From Gelatoporia subvermispora B (Eukaryota; Basidiomycota; Agaricomycetes; Polyporales; Gelatoporiaceae): a stretch of DNA of 64,000 nucleotides. The DNA lies in NCBI GenBank assembly GCA_000320605.2, contig KB445794.1:1241992-1305991 (forward strand). The letters run 5' to 3'. The position numbers and the translations under genes are program-made. The notes beneath the pieces are model-generated. The model ran no database searches and was not told the origin of the DNA. It was given only the letters and a program-made list of their open reading frames with translations. This document shows, piece after piece, positions 13,031-24,328 of the stretch. The stretch's first letter is position 1. Every line of letters begins with the position of its first letter.

Positions 13031-13985
13031 ATGGCACCGTATTTCGAGACAGCTAAGGTACCTCATCAATATAATGACGCTCTTGACTAGCTGCATTGAC
13101 CAGATATGACAGTCTTTCGCAGACGTGCCCATCAGAGATGATGGAGTCGATACTCCTGCATTCCTTGACGCATCTGTTGATTTTATTCATATGTTCGGTA
13201 AGCGTCTCCTGGGCATCTCCTAACCCTTCCATGGAAACAATTGGGGACTGAAACTTTAACGCCCATGTGACACAGACTTAGTCGGCAATGGTGTATTTGG
13301 ATTCGTACAACATGACTTGAGAACAAACCTTGACGTGAGTACGCGCGTATACGCTTGAAGGAGACAGAAAACGATAACCCCAGTGCGTAGGGAGTCCGTA
13401 GTCAATATGAGGCAACCTCAGGAGAATCGCCAACCCTAGAGGCACTTGTCGTATACGAAGCATCGACCGGTCATAGACACGGCATTGCTTGTCTGGTCCG
13501 GCTCATCCGGTACGTTATCTTGACAAAACATTGTAGTTCGAAAGTAGCAGACTTGCTAATCGTTGTCATATATGCTTTCCGACTATGCCACAATGGAAGA
13601 GGACTTCTCTTTACTTGCCAGGCGCTGCAGAATTTACAGACCGATCACTCCGCCGAACTCCATGTGTGTCTGAAGCGGTCGTATGACACCAATCTGAAAC
13701 ATCACCATTCATTCATTATTCGATCCGCGGTCTCTGTACGTGCTCCGTTTGGCCGCCTCGCCCGGATACATTTCATCTGCCCTCCTGTAACTCGCGGAAC
13801 TAATTAATTGACTCTAGGTCGCCATCCGCGCAGTACCTAGCCGACGCGACTTTTACAAGCGTCTCATGCAAGATGGCACACACGAGAACCTGGATGCTGC
13901 TCTGACCAAGTGGCTAGAAGGCTTGGACATGATTGTCATGCGTATGAAAGCATTTTTGGCAGAAGGAGGATACGGCAGAGTCTAA
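13031..13985 (+). CDS. Glycolipid transfer protein (GLTP fold)
   Basis: A cytosolic lipid carrier that moves glycosphingolipids between membranes. Six small exons were resolved: 13031-13057, 13113-13197, 13276-13338, 13395-13509, 13600-13735 and 13818-13985. Phases agree at every junction. The product begins MAPYFETAKSFADVP, continues DLVGNGVFGFVQHDLRTNLD and LEALVVYEA, then GLLFTCQALQN and the helix ending KHHHSFIIRSAVS. It ends VAIRAVPSRRDFYKRL...MKAFLAEGGYGRV, the usual end of fungal GLTPs at about 200 residues. The conserved His of the F(I/V)VRP-like segment (HHHSFIIR) is present. In the third to fourth exons the usual W-L-x-R-G-L motif reads CLVRLIRGL, so the sugar-binding Trp at this place is not seen; the copy is divergent but open. 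Confidence 0.85.
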
Positions 13986-15515
13986 ATAACTGATGGTTTT
14001 GCCTTGAAGATCCCGATCGAGTCTAACATGTCCTTCGTTCGGCACGGACTTGACATTATAGAACGATCAGCACAGATATCACGATGTTCTAGATTCCGCT
14101 TTCCTCAGTGAGCTCGCTTTTATAACATGTCCAGAGACCATGGCGATCGTCTTGAGAGATCGCCATTTGGGGTTGAAAATAGCGGACCTGGTCGATGCGA
14201 GTAAGGAGACATGCTGGGACATAACACGACCTTAGGCCGTAATACCCCCGCCTTTCTTGGAAGTTCGGCGCGGCATTCAGATGAAGTTCTCCGAGTACGT
14301 CTGACTTCTATTTACGTCAAACTACGGGTTCGAGACATAGAGGCAAATACGAAGCAGCAAACAGACATCTAGGTCCTGGCAAATTGTCGGGAACCAGCGC
14401 GTATAGACATTGCGGTAAGCGCTTCGGATGCGCGGTCAGATGTCGAGAAAGCGACGCGGGAAGGACAACAAAGCGTTCGGCTCAATGTTGGTGATTGCTA
14501 GCGATGCGACAAGTATTCGAGAAACAACATCAGAGAATCATGGTAACCAGAGCCGGGTAGAGCAGGCAGTGCGCTTTTGATCATGCATGTCAAAGTTCGG
14601 ATGCATTTTATCATCTGGCCGGCGGTAGTTGGAAAAAGTTCGAGCTCGCCGCGCAATCTCCGGGGCGACATTGTGGTTAATCATGCCTGAGAGACGGGGG
14701 CTGAGAACAACATCACACGGCAGCAGAGGTGGTGATATTCTGCGCATCTTCCCATATAGTGTTCAGAATTACGCCCAAAGAGGAATTTCCGCACCGCAAT
14801 GTGTGAATTCCTGAATTGACAACATGGAAATTGGTCACCAGGGCAGGATCGCGACATCCCTGGCACCCGTGCTTCGAGATGGCAGGAATCGCGACATATG
14901 CCGTAGGAGGATTCCATCTTGATATGTTGGCCGTTGTTGGCTAGACATTGACGGGCACTGGGTCCACAGGCACACGCGGCGGCGCTGGCGTCAAGGAAAA
15001 GAAAAATCGCCGCCAGAATGAGGCGTTGTGGGCAAAGTTCGGCTAGTACGATGGCTGATATATGTTGTGAGCCAAAGGTGCAGAAACGGACCGCGGAGTG
15101 ACGGCAGATGGCGGCTGACGCCAGGCAGGCATTGACACGAGAATCAGGAGGTAATCCTTAACAGGCAGGAGGGTAACTGCTCCTAACGGATATGGATATT
15201 TCTTTGATTGTGGGAATGTTTTGTGTTTGTTTTTCGAAATTCCATGAAATCTGAATTGAAATGTTTTCGCTTCTTGGCTGAGCCCGTTTTATAGCGAGCG
15301 ACCGTTTCAGCTTCCACGTCAAACACAGCTCAAACCCCCCTTCTCCCTGCTCCCCGTCGTCGCACAAGCCCTCTTGCGCGCCGTGCCCGTTGTCGAGCAC
15401 GCCCCCGACCGCGTTGGCGCCCCATACAGGCGCTTGACCGATCCGGTGACACTGGCTTTAAGTACGCCCAATTAACGTTGTGAGCTCCCGAACGTTCACG
15501 ACGTCGCCCAGCGTC
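13986..15515. other. Intergenic stretch without recognisable gene
   Basis: About 1.5 kb downstream of GLTP. Open frames are short (under 90 codons) and show no family motifs. The last few hundred bases are the upstream region of the zinc-module gene. Confidence 0.45.
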
Positions 15516-17575
15516 ATGCCGTCCAAGTCCGCTGCCGCCAGAGTCATGTCCTCGCCCACGTTGTATGTCTCGTGCTACGCGTCCCAGCACTCAAATTGAA
15601 TTTTTGCAGAACTTTGCCGCAGAAGCGTAAAGTAGCCCCAGCTGAAGGCGACTTCCCTCCCGGCACGTTCGATGTTGCGGAAGGAAAGACAGACGGCGCA
15701 GACGATACCAAGGGCGAATACGAGTCTGGACGCGTGATCTGTGAGGGCTGTGGCGAGGGCATCTCCTTTAGAGATGAGGCCACAGGAGGTTTCACCGTGA
15801 AGCACTGGGACGCGCACCGTCTCGAGTGGTGAGTCTGACCTTACCCATCCGTGATGAACGCGATGCAAACCAACCTGTGGCGCAAAGTGCGAGCACCACG
15901 AACCAGACGCCCGAGACCCTGCAGTTCGCGTCGGAGAACCAGTCAGACGCTGGACAGGCGTCGGGCAAACGGCGGCGCGCTAAGCGGACTGAGGAGGAGC
16001 GTATTGACTACCTCCGCTCGGACCCCTACGTCGCCCAGTTCGAAGCGTATCGCGTCTTGTGCGCGTCGTGCGATAAATGGATCCGTCTGCGGCCAAACTC
16101 GACTTACTGCTCTATACCCTGGGACGCACACCGCAAGAGCTGCCTTGCGAAACGCCTGTAAGTTCAGTCGTGTTGTCTGTAACAAATTGTAGTGAGAGAG
16201 CATTGTCACAACAGTGCCAAGAACGCGTACCCGACCGATGACCGCAATACCGTGCTCTCCGCTGACCCGTACGTGCGGAAATTCGATGCAGAACGCGTCC
16301 TTTGCAAGGTTTGCGAACAGTGGATCCCTCTGGGTTCTGAAGATCACGCGCAGGCGATGAAGAATTGGAACGATCACCGCGCGGCTTGCCAACAGGATAG
16401 CACCGCAACACCTAGCGCCTCCAATGGCAACATCCAGTGTGTCTTAACCCTGCCCTAGTGTGTACAATACTAATTGTACAAGCATCCCCACTGCTGACAG
16501 CGTTCCGCCACCACCGAAGCACTTGCTCGCCCTCGCCTCATCGTCTTCGTTCCCGATCATCGCGCCTGCCCCCAGCGGAACCCGCACAGCGCCTGTGGTC
16601 CAGCAAACATCCCCCATCATACCCGGCACCGCATTTAAGGACCTGACGCCAACGAACTTCCCCTCACACGAGTCGCGCCGCCGCAATGCGGAACAACGCG
16701 CGGCTTCTCTACGAGCTGATCCCTTCGTAGGCGATGTGGAACCGAATCGTGTATTCTGTCAATTGTGCCAAAAGTGGGTTCAGTTACGGCAAGATAGTTC
16801 GTATTGTGCATATCCGTGGCTCCAGCACCGGGGCAAGTGCCTGAAGCGACAGTGAGTTTATCATTTGGCGCTGGGCCTTTTTGGTACTGAGCTAGAATTT
16901 CTGCAGCCAAAAGCGCACGCAGAAAGAAGCAGAATTGGCTGAACTGCGGGCGCAGAGAGAGGCGGCTCTCGAAGTTGAGCAGATGATGTTAGATGAGTTG
17001 CAGGACGATAGTGATGAGCCGGAGTCGGAAGAAGGTGTTGAATCTGGAGACGAGGAAGAAAAAATGAGGCGGAGGGAGCAACGACGCGAGGAGAGGAAGA
17101 AAGCCAAACAAGCAGCGAGAGCGGAGGCCATGAACGCCCGCCTCAAGGCTGAGGAGGAGAGGAAAGTCCGGGAGCAGAAACTCCGTGCCTCGATTTCTGA
17201 CGATGACGAGGACATGGACGGCGAGGATCACATGGACGTCGATCCCATCCGGTCATGCAAGATGGCGGACCTTGTCACTCCGTCAGGGAGGTGAGCTTCG
17301 AGTTCCTGTCCCTACTGCATCACAGGCACACTAATTTCACTTGGAACGTGCGTAGGCTAGACTTTGTGTTCCGATCTGTTAGGCATCTCTTCAAGTCCAC
17401 GTACGACGGCACGGACAAGCTCACTATCGCCGCTCTGGTCACCTTCCTCAACGCCGCGATGCCGCCTGACAAGCATGAAGATTTTGACACTGCCGAGGTC
17501 ACCAAAGCCGTGAAGACATTGCATGATATGGGTGAATTCATCCTCCAAGGCGACGTCCTGCGGGCCGCGAAGTAA
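15516..17575 (+). CDS. Protein with four repeated Cys/Trp/His/Cys modules and an acidic-basic coiled coil
   Basis: I do not recognise a named family. Exons: 15516-15560, 15610-15828, 15894-16157, then from about 16216, 16488, 16908 and 17356, ending at 17575. The protein holds four similar modules: a lead-in L-x-x-D-P-(Y/F)-V (modules 2-4), then R-V-(L/I/F)-C-x2-C-x2-(W/G)-(I/V)-x-L/F, about 13 residues, W-x2-H-R-x2-C. Examples are RVLCASCDKWIRL...WDAHRKSC and RVFCQLCQKWVQL...WLQHRGKC. The fourth Cys of module 1 is rebuilt only by joining 15828 to 15894 (HRLE-C). The spacing C-x2-C...H-x4-C suggests one zinc ion per module. A PQKRKV patch near the start looks like a nuclear signal. After the modules come a long charged helix (about 16910-17230) with acidic patches, and a C-terminal globular segment (LDFVFRSVRHLFKSTY...GDVLRAAK). 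A nuclear role is inferred only. Confidence 0.75.
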
Positions 17576-17977
17576 TGGTACACAGACTGCATTGCATCAT
17601 TGAACTTCTTGCTCAGAACAGTGGCATGCACTACTGTGTATCTTGTACCATCTATCTATGGCGGGCGATGTAAGATGAAGTCTTGTCGTACGAATGTCTT
17701 GATGTTGCCGCATGTGCTGGCGTTGATGTAGTGATCTGTAGTAAAACATAGCGGGAAGTTTGCTTGGGATGGTGTCGCAGTTGGCTACTTATTGATTACG
17801 GAGAGTAACAATGATACATGGAGTGTGTCCTATGTGTGACAAAATGATACAAAATTCCAGCACGCATCGCGAATAACAGTCTACAAGGACCGATGTTCGT
17901 ATAGGGGATTATAGAACAACAGAACCCAGTACATATAACAATCCTGACCCTCTGTCACCGCCGGACGGAAGAGATGA
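17576..17977. other. Short convergent intergenic region
   Basis: About 400 bp between two converging genes. It must hold both 3' ends. Nothing else is seen. Confidence 0.5.
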
Positions 17978-19384
17978 TTAGTACGTTCGTCCGATGCCAT
18001 CGCAAGTCGGACACTGATCCAGATCTATCCCAAAGATGGACATCCTGCCTTTACCGGAGCAGTTCCAACAAAGTCGGCCTCCCAGGCGCGGATCTCCAGC
18101 AGAATATACCTGGGCACCTGGTGGTAGACGGGTTGCAACGATCGGCTTGGGTAGAGGTCCGGGATGGCCATGTGCTGTTCCTGTCGAGCGCTGTGGGTCG
18201 AGTAAGTGCTGAGGTACCCCGCCACCATGAACGGGAACGACGCGCACAGAGGACACGGGTGACTGGTTGAAGGGCGGACGCGGAGGGATGGTGGGTGCTG
18301 ATCCAGGGTAAGAAGAACTAGGGCGGTGTCCCGGACGGAATGAGTCTTGTGGTGGGCTGAACCTTGGGAGCGGTCTTTGATAGGTGTGCCGGGCGGTCGA
18401 TGAATTAGATGCAGGCCATGGCATGCATGCTAGTGCACCTGTGTACCGCCGGCCGTACTTCTCCCAGCAACGCGAGCATGGATGTGAGGGATCGTTGTTC
18501 TTGTACCCGGTATTTCGACCTGGGCACTGCGGTCAACGCAAGAACAGAGGCTCACTTGGAATGGACGCACACTTTGGGCACTCGTAACCAGCCGGATATT
18601 CCAATAGCGTACCGTTCCTCAAGAGGGGATGACCTGGTACTGGTACAGTGGTAGGTCGTCCATCGTCAGGGATCCCTCCAGGTCTACTCCCAGAGCTCGG
18701 CCGAGGAGGCTCCCCGGGTGGTGAAGCATATTGTCCGGGGGTTACTGAGTTGGCCGCAGGTTCGTACTGAGAACTTGAATTTCCCAGTAGACCACGGGGA
18801 TCTGCACCGACTGAGTAGAAGTCTCTTGCAAAGTCTGACGCCGGTAGCGCATCTACAGGCGAATGTCCCACAGATCTGCTTCCTCTACTCGATGATGGGT
18901 GGGTCGGGGGTGGTACTGGATATCCACTACCCGTGATATGCATGGGTACTTGGCCAGGGTATCCAGCCCAACTTCCGCCCGTTGGGACTGGGGAGAGCCA
19001 CTGCCCTGCACCAGGTGGCATGTACTGCTGCTGTGGCCATGACTGAGGAGGTCGCTGTGGTGCTTGGAATGGTCTTCGAGGACCAAGTTCAATCGTTGTC
19101 TCGCCGTGGACGACATCTGGAGCAGGCGTGTAAGCGGGTGGCAACTCCTCGGCTAGGAGGTCATCCGATCGCGCAGGCGTGGTTCTCCCTGCCGCGACCA
19201 TCTCTACTTGCGGTTCTGTAAGAAGGTGTTCATGTGTACTGGGAGGGGTATTTGGGCTGGGACTACGGCTGGGACTACGGCTTAGAGAGCTTGCTGGTAT
19301 ATCTAACGGGGTGAGGCTCGTTGAAACTTGTGTGTCTTCGTGCGCTGGCTCTGGATCTCGGAACGGGTTTCGAGAAGACACCAT
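17978..19384 (-). CDS. HUA1: HUA1-like protein with DnaJ-type zinc finger and PPxY motif
   Basis: Start at 19384 (MVSSRNPFRDPEPAHED). A Ser/Pro-rich leader is followed by LPPAYTPAPD, a PPxY-type ligand for WW domains of NEDD4/Rsp5 ubiquitin ligases, and then by the family segment GETTIELGPRRPFQAPQRPP. A long Pro/Gly/Ser-rich linker leads to GHPLLRNGTLLEYPAGYECPKC. A 51 bp intron (18520-18570) joins this to RNTGYKNNDPSHPCSRCW, restoring the CPKC-NTGYKN motif. The end carries LCWNCSGKGRMSIFGIDL and CPTCDGIGR, two CxxCxGxG repeats like those of type I J-proteins. Yeast Hua1 is a cytoplasmic protein linked to Rsp5 and to endocytosis/actin patches; the same role is inferred. It lies directly downstream of VPS28 on the same strand. 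Confidence 0.85.
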
Positions 19385-19652
19385 GATGGGTTCGCTTCAA
19401 GGAGACAGTATGTACGGGAATAAACAAAAGGGAAGGAACAGGCGATGATCCAGGTTCTGAAAATGCGATGCAGATGCGAAGTAGTCTACAAGAGTGTGTT
19501 GGAACATGTTACACTGCAGGCGCCGAACATGCCTTCCGCAGCTGGGGCATGACAGCAAGGCGATCAGCCGCTCGTTCGTGCAAGCCCGTGAAATATCAGG
19601 TAGATCCGGATAGCTCAGAATGGACTACAGGGCGCCGTTGATGATACATGGG

Positions 19653-20573
19653 TTATGACGAATCGTCCTTGTTGCTCAAGCTTCTGAAAAACTCGGCGTA
19701 GGCGTTCTCGATATCGAATAATAGCTGGGTTCCATGGAGCGTCAGCGAAGTAGGCACAAATATGCAGGCAGTATATACTCACCTGCCTACTCTGCTCTTC
19801 GGTAATCTCCTCCGATGCTTTCATACCATTCAGCTGAATGAGCCTAAGTTGAGCACGTGGGGTCAGAATTAGGTGATCAAGCATGGAATGGGAACATACC
19901 ATCCAACCATCTTGCTCCTGCCCTCCCAATCCTTGCTCCCTTTGAACCGTGCATAGCCAGTTACAAGTTCCTGCAGGAGCGGGTGAAGCTGATCTTTGGC
20001 ACGCAGTCGCAGCTTCAGAGCGTCCATAAATGTGATGAAGCTCTGCATAGAGAGGTTAGATCAGTCAACGGAGGCAGTTAATTACAAGTCGGACATACCT
20101 GTGTCGTCTCGGCAACCCATTTGCTCGTCTCTGGCCCCGCCTCGCTTGAGTGCTCAACAGTCGCAGGTACACCTACTTTCAGTCTGTGCAATGCCGCAGG
20201 ATGGTCCATCTATGACATGAGACTCAGTGGAATGTGTATCTCGGGAAGAGATCGAATGTACGCGATAACGGCTCATGAACTGCTCGATAGAAGGCACCTC
20301 GTCTCCTACAAGTTTGAGCATTGTCTTGTACTGAGATAGTAGCCTTATACATGCCGGGGAATATCTCTTTGATTCAGAGCTCAGTCAAAGGAATGGCCTA
20401 TGACAGAATCCAGCTTACTCTGCAGCAGTTACAGAATCGCGCACATAGGCACGCTCCAGATAGTCCAGCGCGACTATTATGCCAAACAGAGTGGCCAAGA
20501 GGCTGTGTTTCTCGCGTTCTGCATTTGTAGTGTACAGTCTGAGCTCCTCATCGAGGTTTAGAGGTCCGGACAT
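19653..20573 (-). CDS. VPS28: ESCRT-I subunit VPS28
   Basis: VPS28 joins Vps23/TSG101 and Vps37 in ESCRT-I, which sorts ubiquitinated membrane proteins into multivesicular bodies. The start is at 20573 (MSGPLNLDEELRLY), although an upstream in-frame Met exists at 20651. The N-terminal core NLDEELRLYTTNAEREK... and DYLERAYVRDSVTAAE leads, after introns, to CSRLLSQYKTMLKLVGDEVP. The C-terminal domain has WVAETTQSFITFMDALKLRLRA, then LLQELVTGYARFKGSKDWEG and NGMKASEEITEEQSRQ. The last small exon gives DIENAYAEFFRSLSNKDD and a TAA at 19653-19655. At least four short introns. The length (about 230 residues) is normal for the family. No defect seen. Confidence 0.93.
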
Positions 20574-23500
20574 TATGAAGTCTATCGAGGTAGGGTGGCA
20601 TCGTTTGAAGGTGATGCGTAGTATGCGGTCCGAGCGTAGGTCGGACCGCACGTGACCCGAACGCGTCGCAAACTAGTAGTTTAACCCTGAGGACCACACC
20701 GGAGCTTCTCGAGCTAACAGCCGCGATTGTATAATTCGGACATCTTGCGAACATGTTCCTCCATCACCTCAACAGCGCGGATGTGTTGCAAAGTGCCGAA
20801 GTCGCCAACTAAAGATGAATTACGTGTCCGTCAGCCTCTTCGACTGGCACTACGAGATTCAAGTTGCCGTTGGTCGGATTCGCTGGGAGCACTCGTGCGA
20901 GCCTCAGTGGAGAACATATAATCTCTAGGAGAATTACAGCTCGGATCCTAAAATACACAACACTGTGCATACCAGTACGACGATATCGCTGATGTCACCA
21001 AATACCTGCCGGGTTGTCAGCTTTTCTATAAGCCTATCTGAAACTTCTTATAGCGAATGAGACGTCAGCAAACGGGGGGATGCAGAGTGGAATAACAGAT
21101 GCACGGCTCATAACTGCCTGTCGTATGGTCGCTTGGTGCTATCCCATGGATAGCGCGACGGCATACAATGAGGCTGCTATACTCAAATAGGTGAGTATTA
21201 CATCCAGCCAGGCTAGACTACTAACAAGTATCATTTCCGCGCCAGGCATATTCGGACGCAAGAAAAGGAAAAACCATTTCTTGCGCAGAATATGTCCAGG
21301 ACGGGCAGACATGAGTTAGCATGACTACCGGGGGACGGGCAGAGGTGTCTGATCAATCCGTTGACCCAGATCCGACTTCGGCACACGAGCTTCGGTGCGA
21401 AAGCGGAGGACGTACCTGTGGATTTAGCCACACCAACTAGACATGCTCTAAAGTTCATGAACCGGTTCTGTTCACATGTTAACATGGCTGGCCTATTTAC
21501 TGTGCGCCAAGACTTACCACAAGCCCCTGGAATAATCTCCACGATGAAGTATGCGGTTGGAGTTATATGTGTTCATATCTAGAGCTGATGCATCTTCAGG
21601 GCTGGCTAAGACTGCTATCGATGGTTGCTACCCAGGAGACCGACGGACGAAATCTGTATCATCGTCTGCCGGGGACCTATCCCCGGGTAGAGGCATGCCC
21701 AGAGATTATAGTCGCGGATACAGTGGTCGGCGACGAAAGTGAAGAAATAAGACACGCCCTGGCTGAAGGACTGCAGCGGATCTGCGCTCATCTTTATACC
21801 TGGTGCCGGCGTTCGTTCGAACAATCGATGGGACAAATACCAACCATCTTGGCATCGATAAACACCGGGACCCTATTTTCTGTGTGGTGGAGCAGAATGG
21901 TAATTCATACCTTCGGTGATGACGAGACTGTCGGCGGAAATAACAGTACTGATTGGTCCGACTCGTGCGGTCTCCCATAGGTGAGTGATAATGTGCCGGA
22001 CTTCGGACAAGATAACCTGGGAAGAACAAGGCAAGCCATAGGAGAGGCCGACAAGAGAGTACGTTGCAAGCAACGCGGGAAGCGCAAAATCAGGGCCGAC
22101 AGATTCAGTCCACAAATGTCCCTCCCGGAAAAAGTGAAATGTACGCGTCTGTTCTGGATCCCACGCTGCGATCGTGCTGGACATTACCTTGTCATGCAGG
22201 GTGTCCATCAACCGAACGCGGTCCGGCCCTCGTCCGCGACGCCCAATGGCCCAGTCGTTCTGAGCCCAGACTGCGAGAGATATCCCAATACCGGAGGAAG
22301 GTTGTACCCAAATCGAAGGCAATGCAGAGGCGCGCTGACCTCATGTCGTCTGTGATCTCAGCGCCGGTGTTCTCTGTTTTGGTGTTCTGGTAAGCATCCC
22401 CCGGTACATGCGGTCAGAGATCCGCTCTCTGCGTAAACACTCGACTGTGATGGCCCGTGGTTTGACCACGTTGCTGTGCCCGCTTTCCACTTCTTGACGT
22501 CCGAAATGGCACAATGCATTTTGTCATATCAAGCGAGTAGTCTGGCCTGCCCCTCGCTTACCTCCCACGAATACGTTGCAGACTCTACGTAACGAGGAAC
22601 ACTGTCTTCACATCTGGGTTCTGAATCACCCGGCAGAACAGTCTGACTACGGGACGAAGAACAGCGCCGACAGCTCGATGTTCTGGACACCTTACTCGCT
22701 GAAATTTGGGCGCGACAGACGAATTTACTCGCTCAGGTGGACATTAAATAAGACCTCTACGACGGCGTGTATCCAATGCGCTTGGTTACCGCATGCTCTT
22801 CATTCGTCCATCCGATACAACAGGCCCCTGCAGGGGAGGGGTACCGAAATTCACGGATAGGAAGCCACGGAGGCTGTAGTGTGCGCAGCCTACGCGCGTT
22901 CTGCCCTATCGATTCCGCGATAGCTCGTAGGTACCGGCGACTTTGATCAGCCGCTGGGATGATCACTGTCGTGATCGAGTTTGCCCATATGGACATCGCC
23001 GTCTAGGTGCTTCCTGCTTGACCCCGTGGTGTGGTGCGGAGCCCACGCTTACTTCTTCTATCGTCACAGCAGGCTCAGCAATATATCATACGTGACCTAC
23101 GTCGTTTGAGAGCGCTTGTTGATGCTCAACGAACTCGCCGCCGGCAGTGATTGTCAATCCCTCGTGGGATTGATGGCCAGGCACTCATTCCATCTCAACT
23201 GCATACCATACTGCACTGGTCTATCAAGCTGTCATGCTATTGTCGCCTCAGTCACCACCACTGCCAGCGAGTCAGCTGCATCCTGACCATATCAGACAGA
23301 TCCATGATGCTGAAATGTCTGGGGCCGAAATAACAACAGAAGGTTCACGAATCTGTCTCCACACCGAAGGCCATGGGGCTGACGGAGACACGCAGAGAAA
23401 TGCTGGAACCTCGGAGAATATGGTTGATATTCAACTGGCGCGCATTTGCGGCCATTGAACGCTGTTGACGCGACCGAAAGCTCCAAGCTAGTACTTGTAT

Positions 23501-24328
23501 AACACAGCGTCCTCGTCGCCCAGCAGATTTGCTGCGTTCACTTGTCTACTAACAGGCTGTTATCCAAGGTAACAGGAACGGATTATCGCATCCTGCTGTC
23601 ACATAAACTCGTCGAGTTTGCTCAACATGCGAGCGTAGTGACGTGCCCATCGGTGCCAGCCAATCTCAGATCAGAGAAATCAATCTCCGGGAGAGGCGCT
23701 CCGGGAAGCTTTGTCAATATCGTAAGCGCTAATTTGAGCCAGTCTAGACAAACCACGGGTCCGGTTCGACGCTCATATGTATCACACGGAGATGTCTTTA
23801 TTCTAGCTCCCGCGCGCCTCCAGTCTCCTGAAGACAAGTCCCTTAGATTCGCCCTGTCCGCCGAGGGAATTTCAAGACTAAAGGAGAGATTTGGCCGGCA
23901 GCGATATTGCATCCACTTCTCGGAGTCCGCGTCCCTCGCAGTCCTAACCCTAGGGAATGGTCAAAATAATCCCGGCATCGGTTCGTCCCGTCCAGCTCGC
24001 GCGACCCATTCGGTCTGGTTTCACAAATTCTCGCGAGAAGCTGCGATGCCACCACATCATCGACATTTTCTGTACGACGCGATCACGGGCGCCGTGGAGC
24101 GCCTGGAATCCACGAAAACATCGGTGTCAACCTGATCTCCACCATCATGGGACGGTGACAGCGGGTCCTCATGTGAGAGCGGACTAAGGTGAAAATGTTA
24201 AACGCTCTTCTCGAGCATTCATGCACCGTCTAATAAATGTGCGCCAGAGTATACTCCACCTACCCCCTCTTCACGCCCGGACCACTACAGTATTCTTATT
24301 CGATTCCCCTTCGCATCCCATATAGCTC
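20574..24328. other. Gene-poor region with possible gene remnants
   Basis: About 3.75 kb with no intact gene that I can support. A minus-strand stretch at about 21.6-22.35 kb may be a decayed Hsp70-like gene (separate entry). The longest plus-strand frame is 23542-24135 (197 codons); neither it nor the minus frames beneath it show known motifs. The first 300 bp hold the VPS28 promoter. Confidence 0.4.
21650..22350 (-). pseudogene. Possible decayed Hsp70-like (actin-type ATPase) gene
   Basis: On the minus strand near 22335-22300 one frame reads LCIAFDLGTTF and the next frame continues SGIGIS. Together these resemble the first phosphate-binding motif of the Hsp70-like proteins that are abundant in Agaricomycetes, but split by a one-base shift. 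Downstream in the second frame come STIAAWDPEQTRTFHF and SEVRHIITHLWETARVG, and near 21760 GVSYFFTFVADHCIRD; these vaguely fit the family's pattern. No continuous exon chain could be built, and most family landmarks (for example the second phosphate motif) were not found. It is therefore called a remnant with low confidence; it could be chance. Confidence 0.25.

Noticed and set aside
23542..24135. 197-codon plus-strand frame
   Set aside because: The longest frame in its region, but no domain, a composition like noncoding DNA, and competing minus-strand frames; no promoter or partner exons seen.
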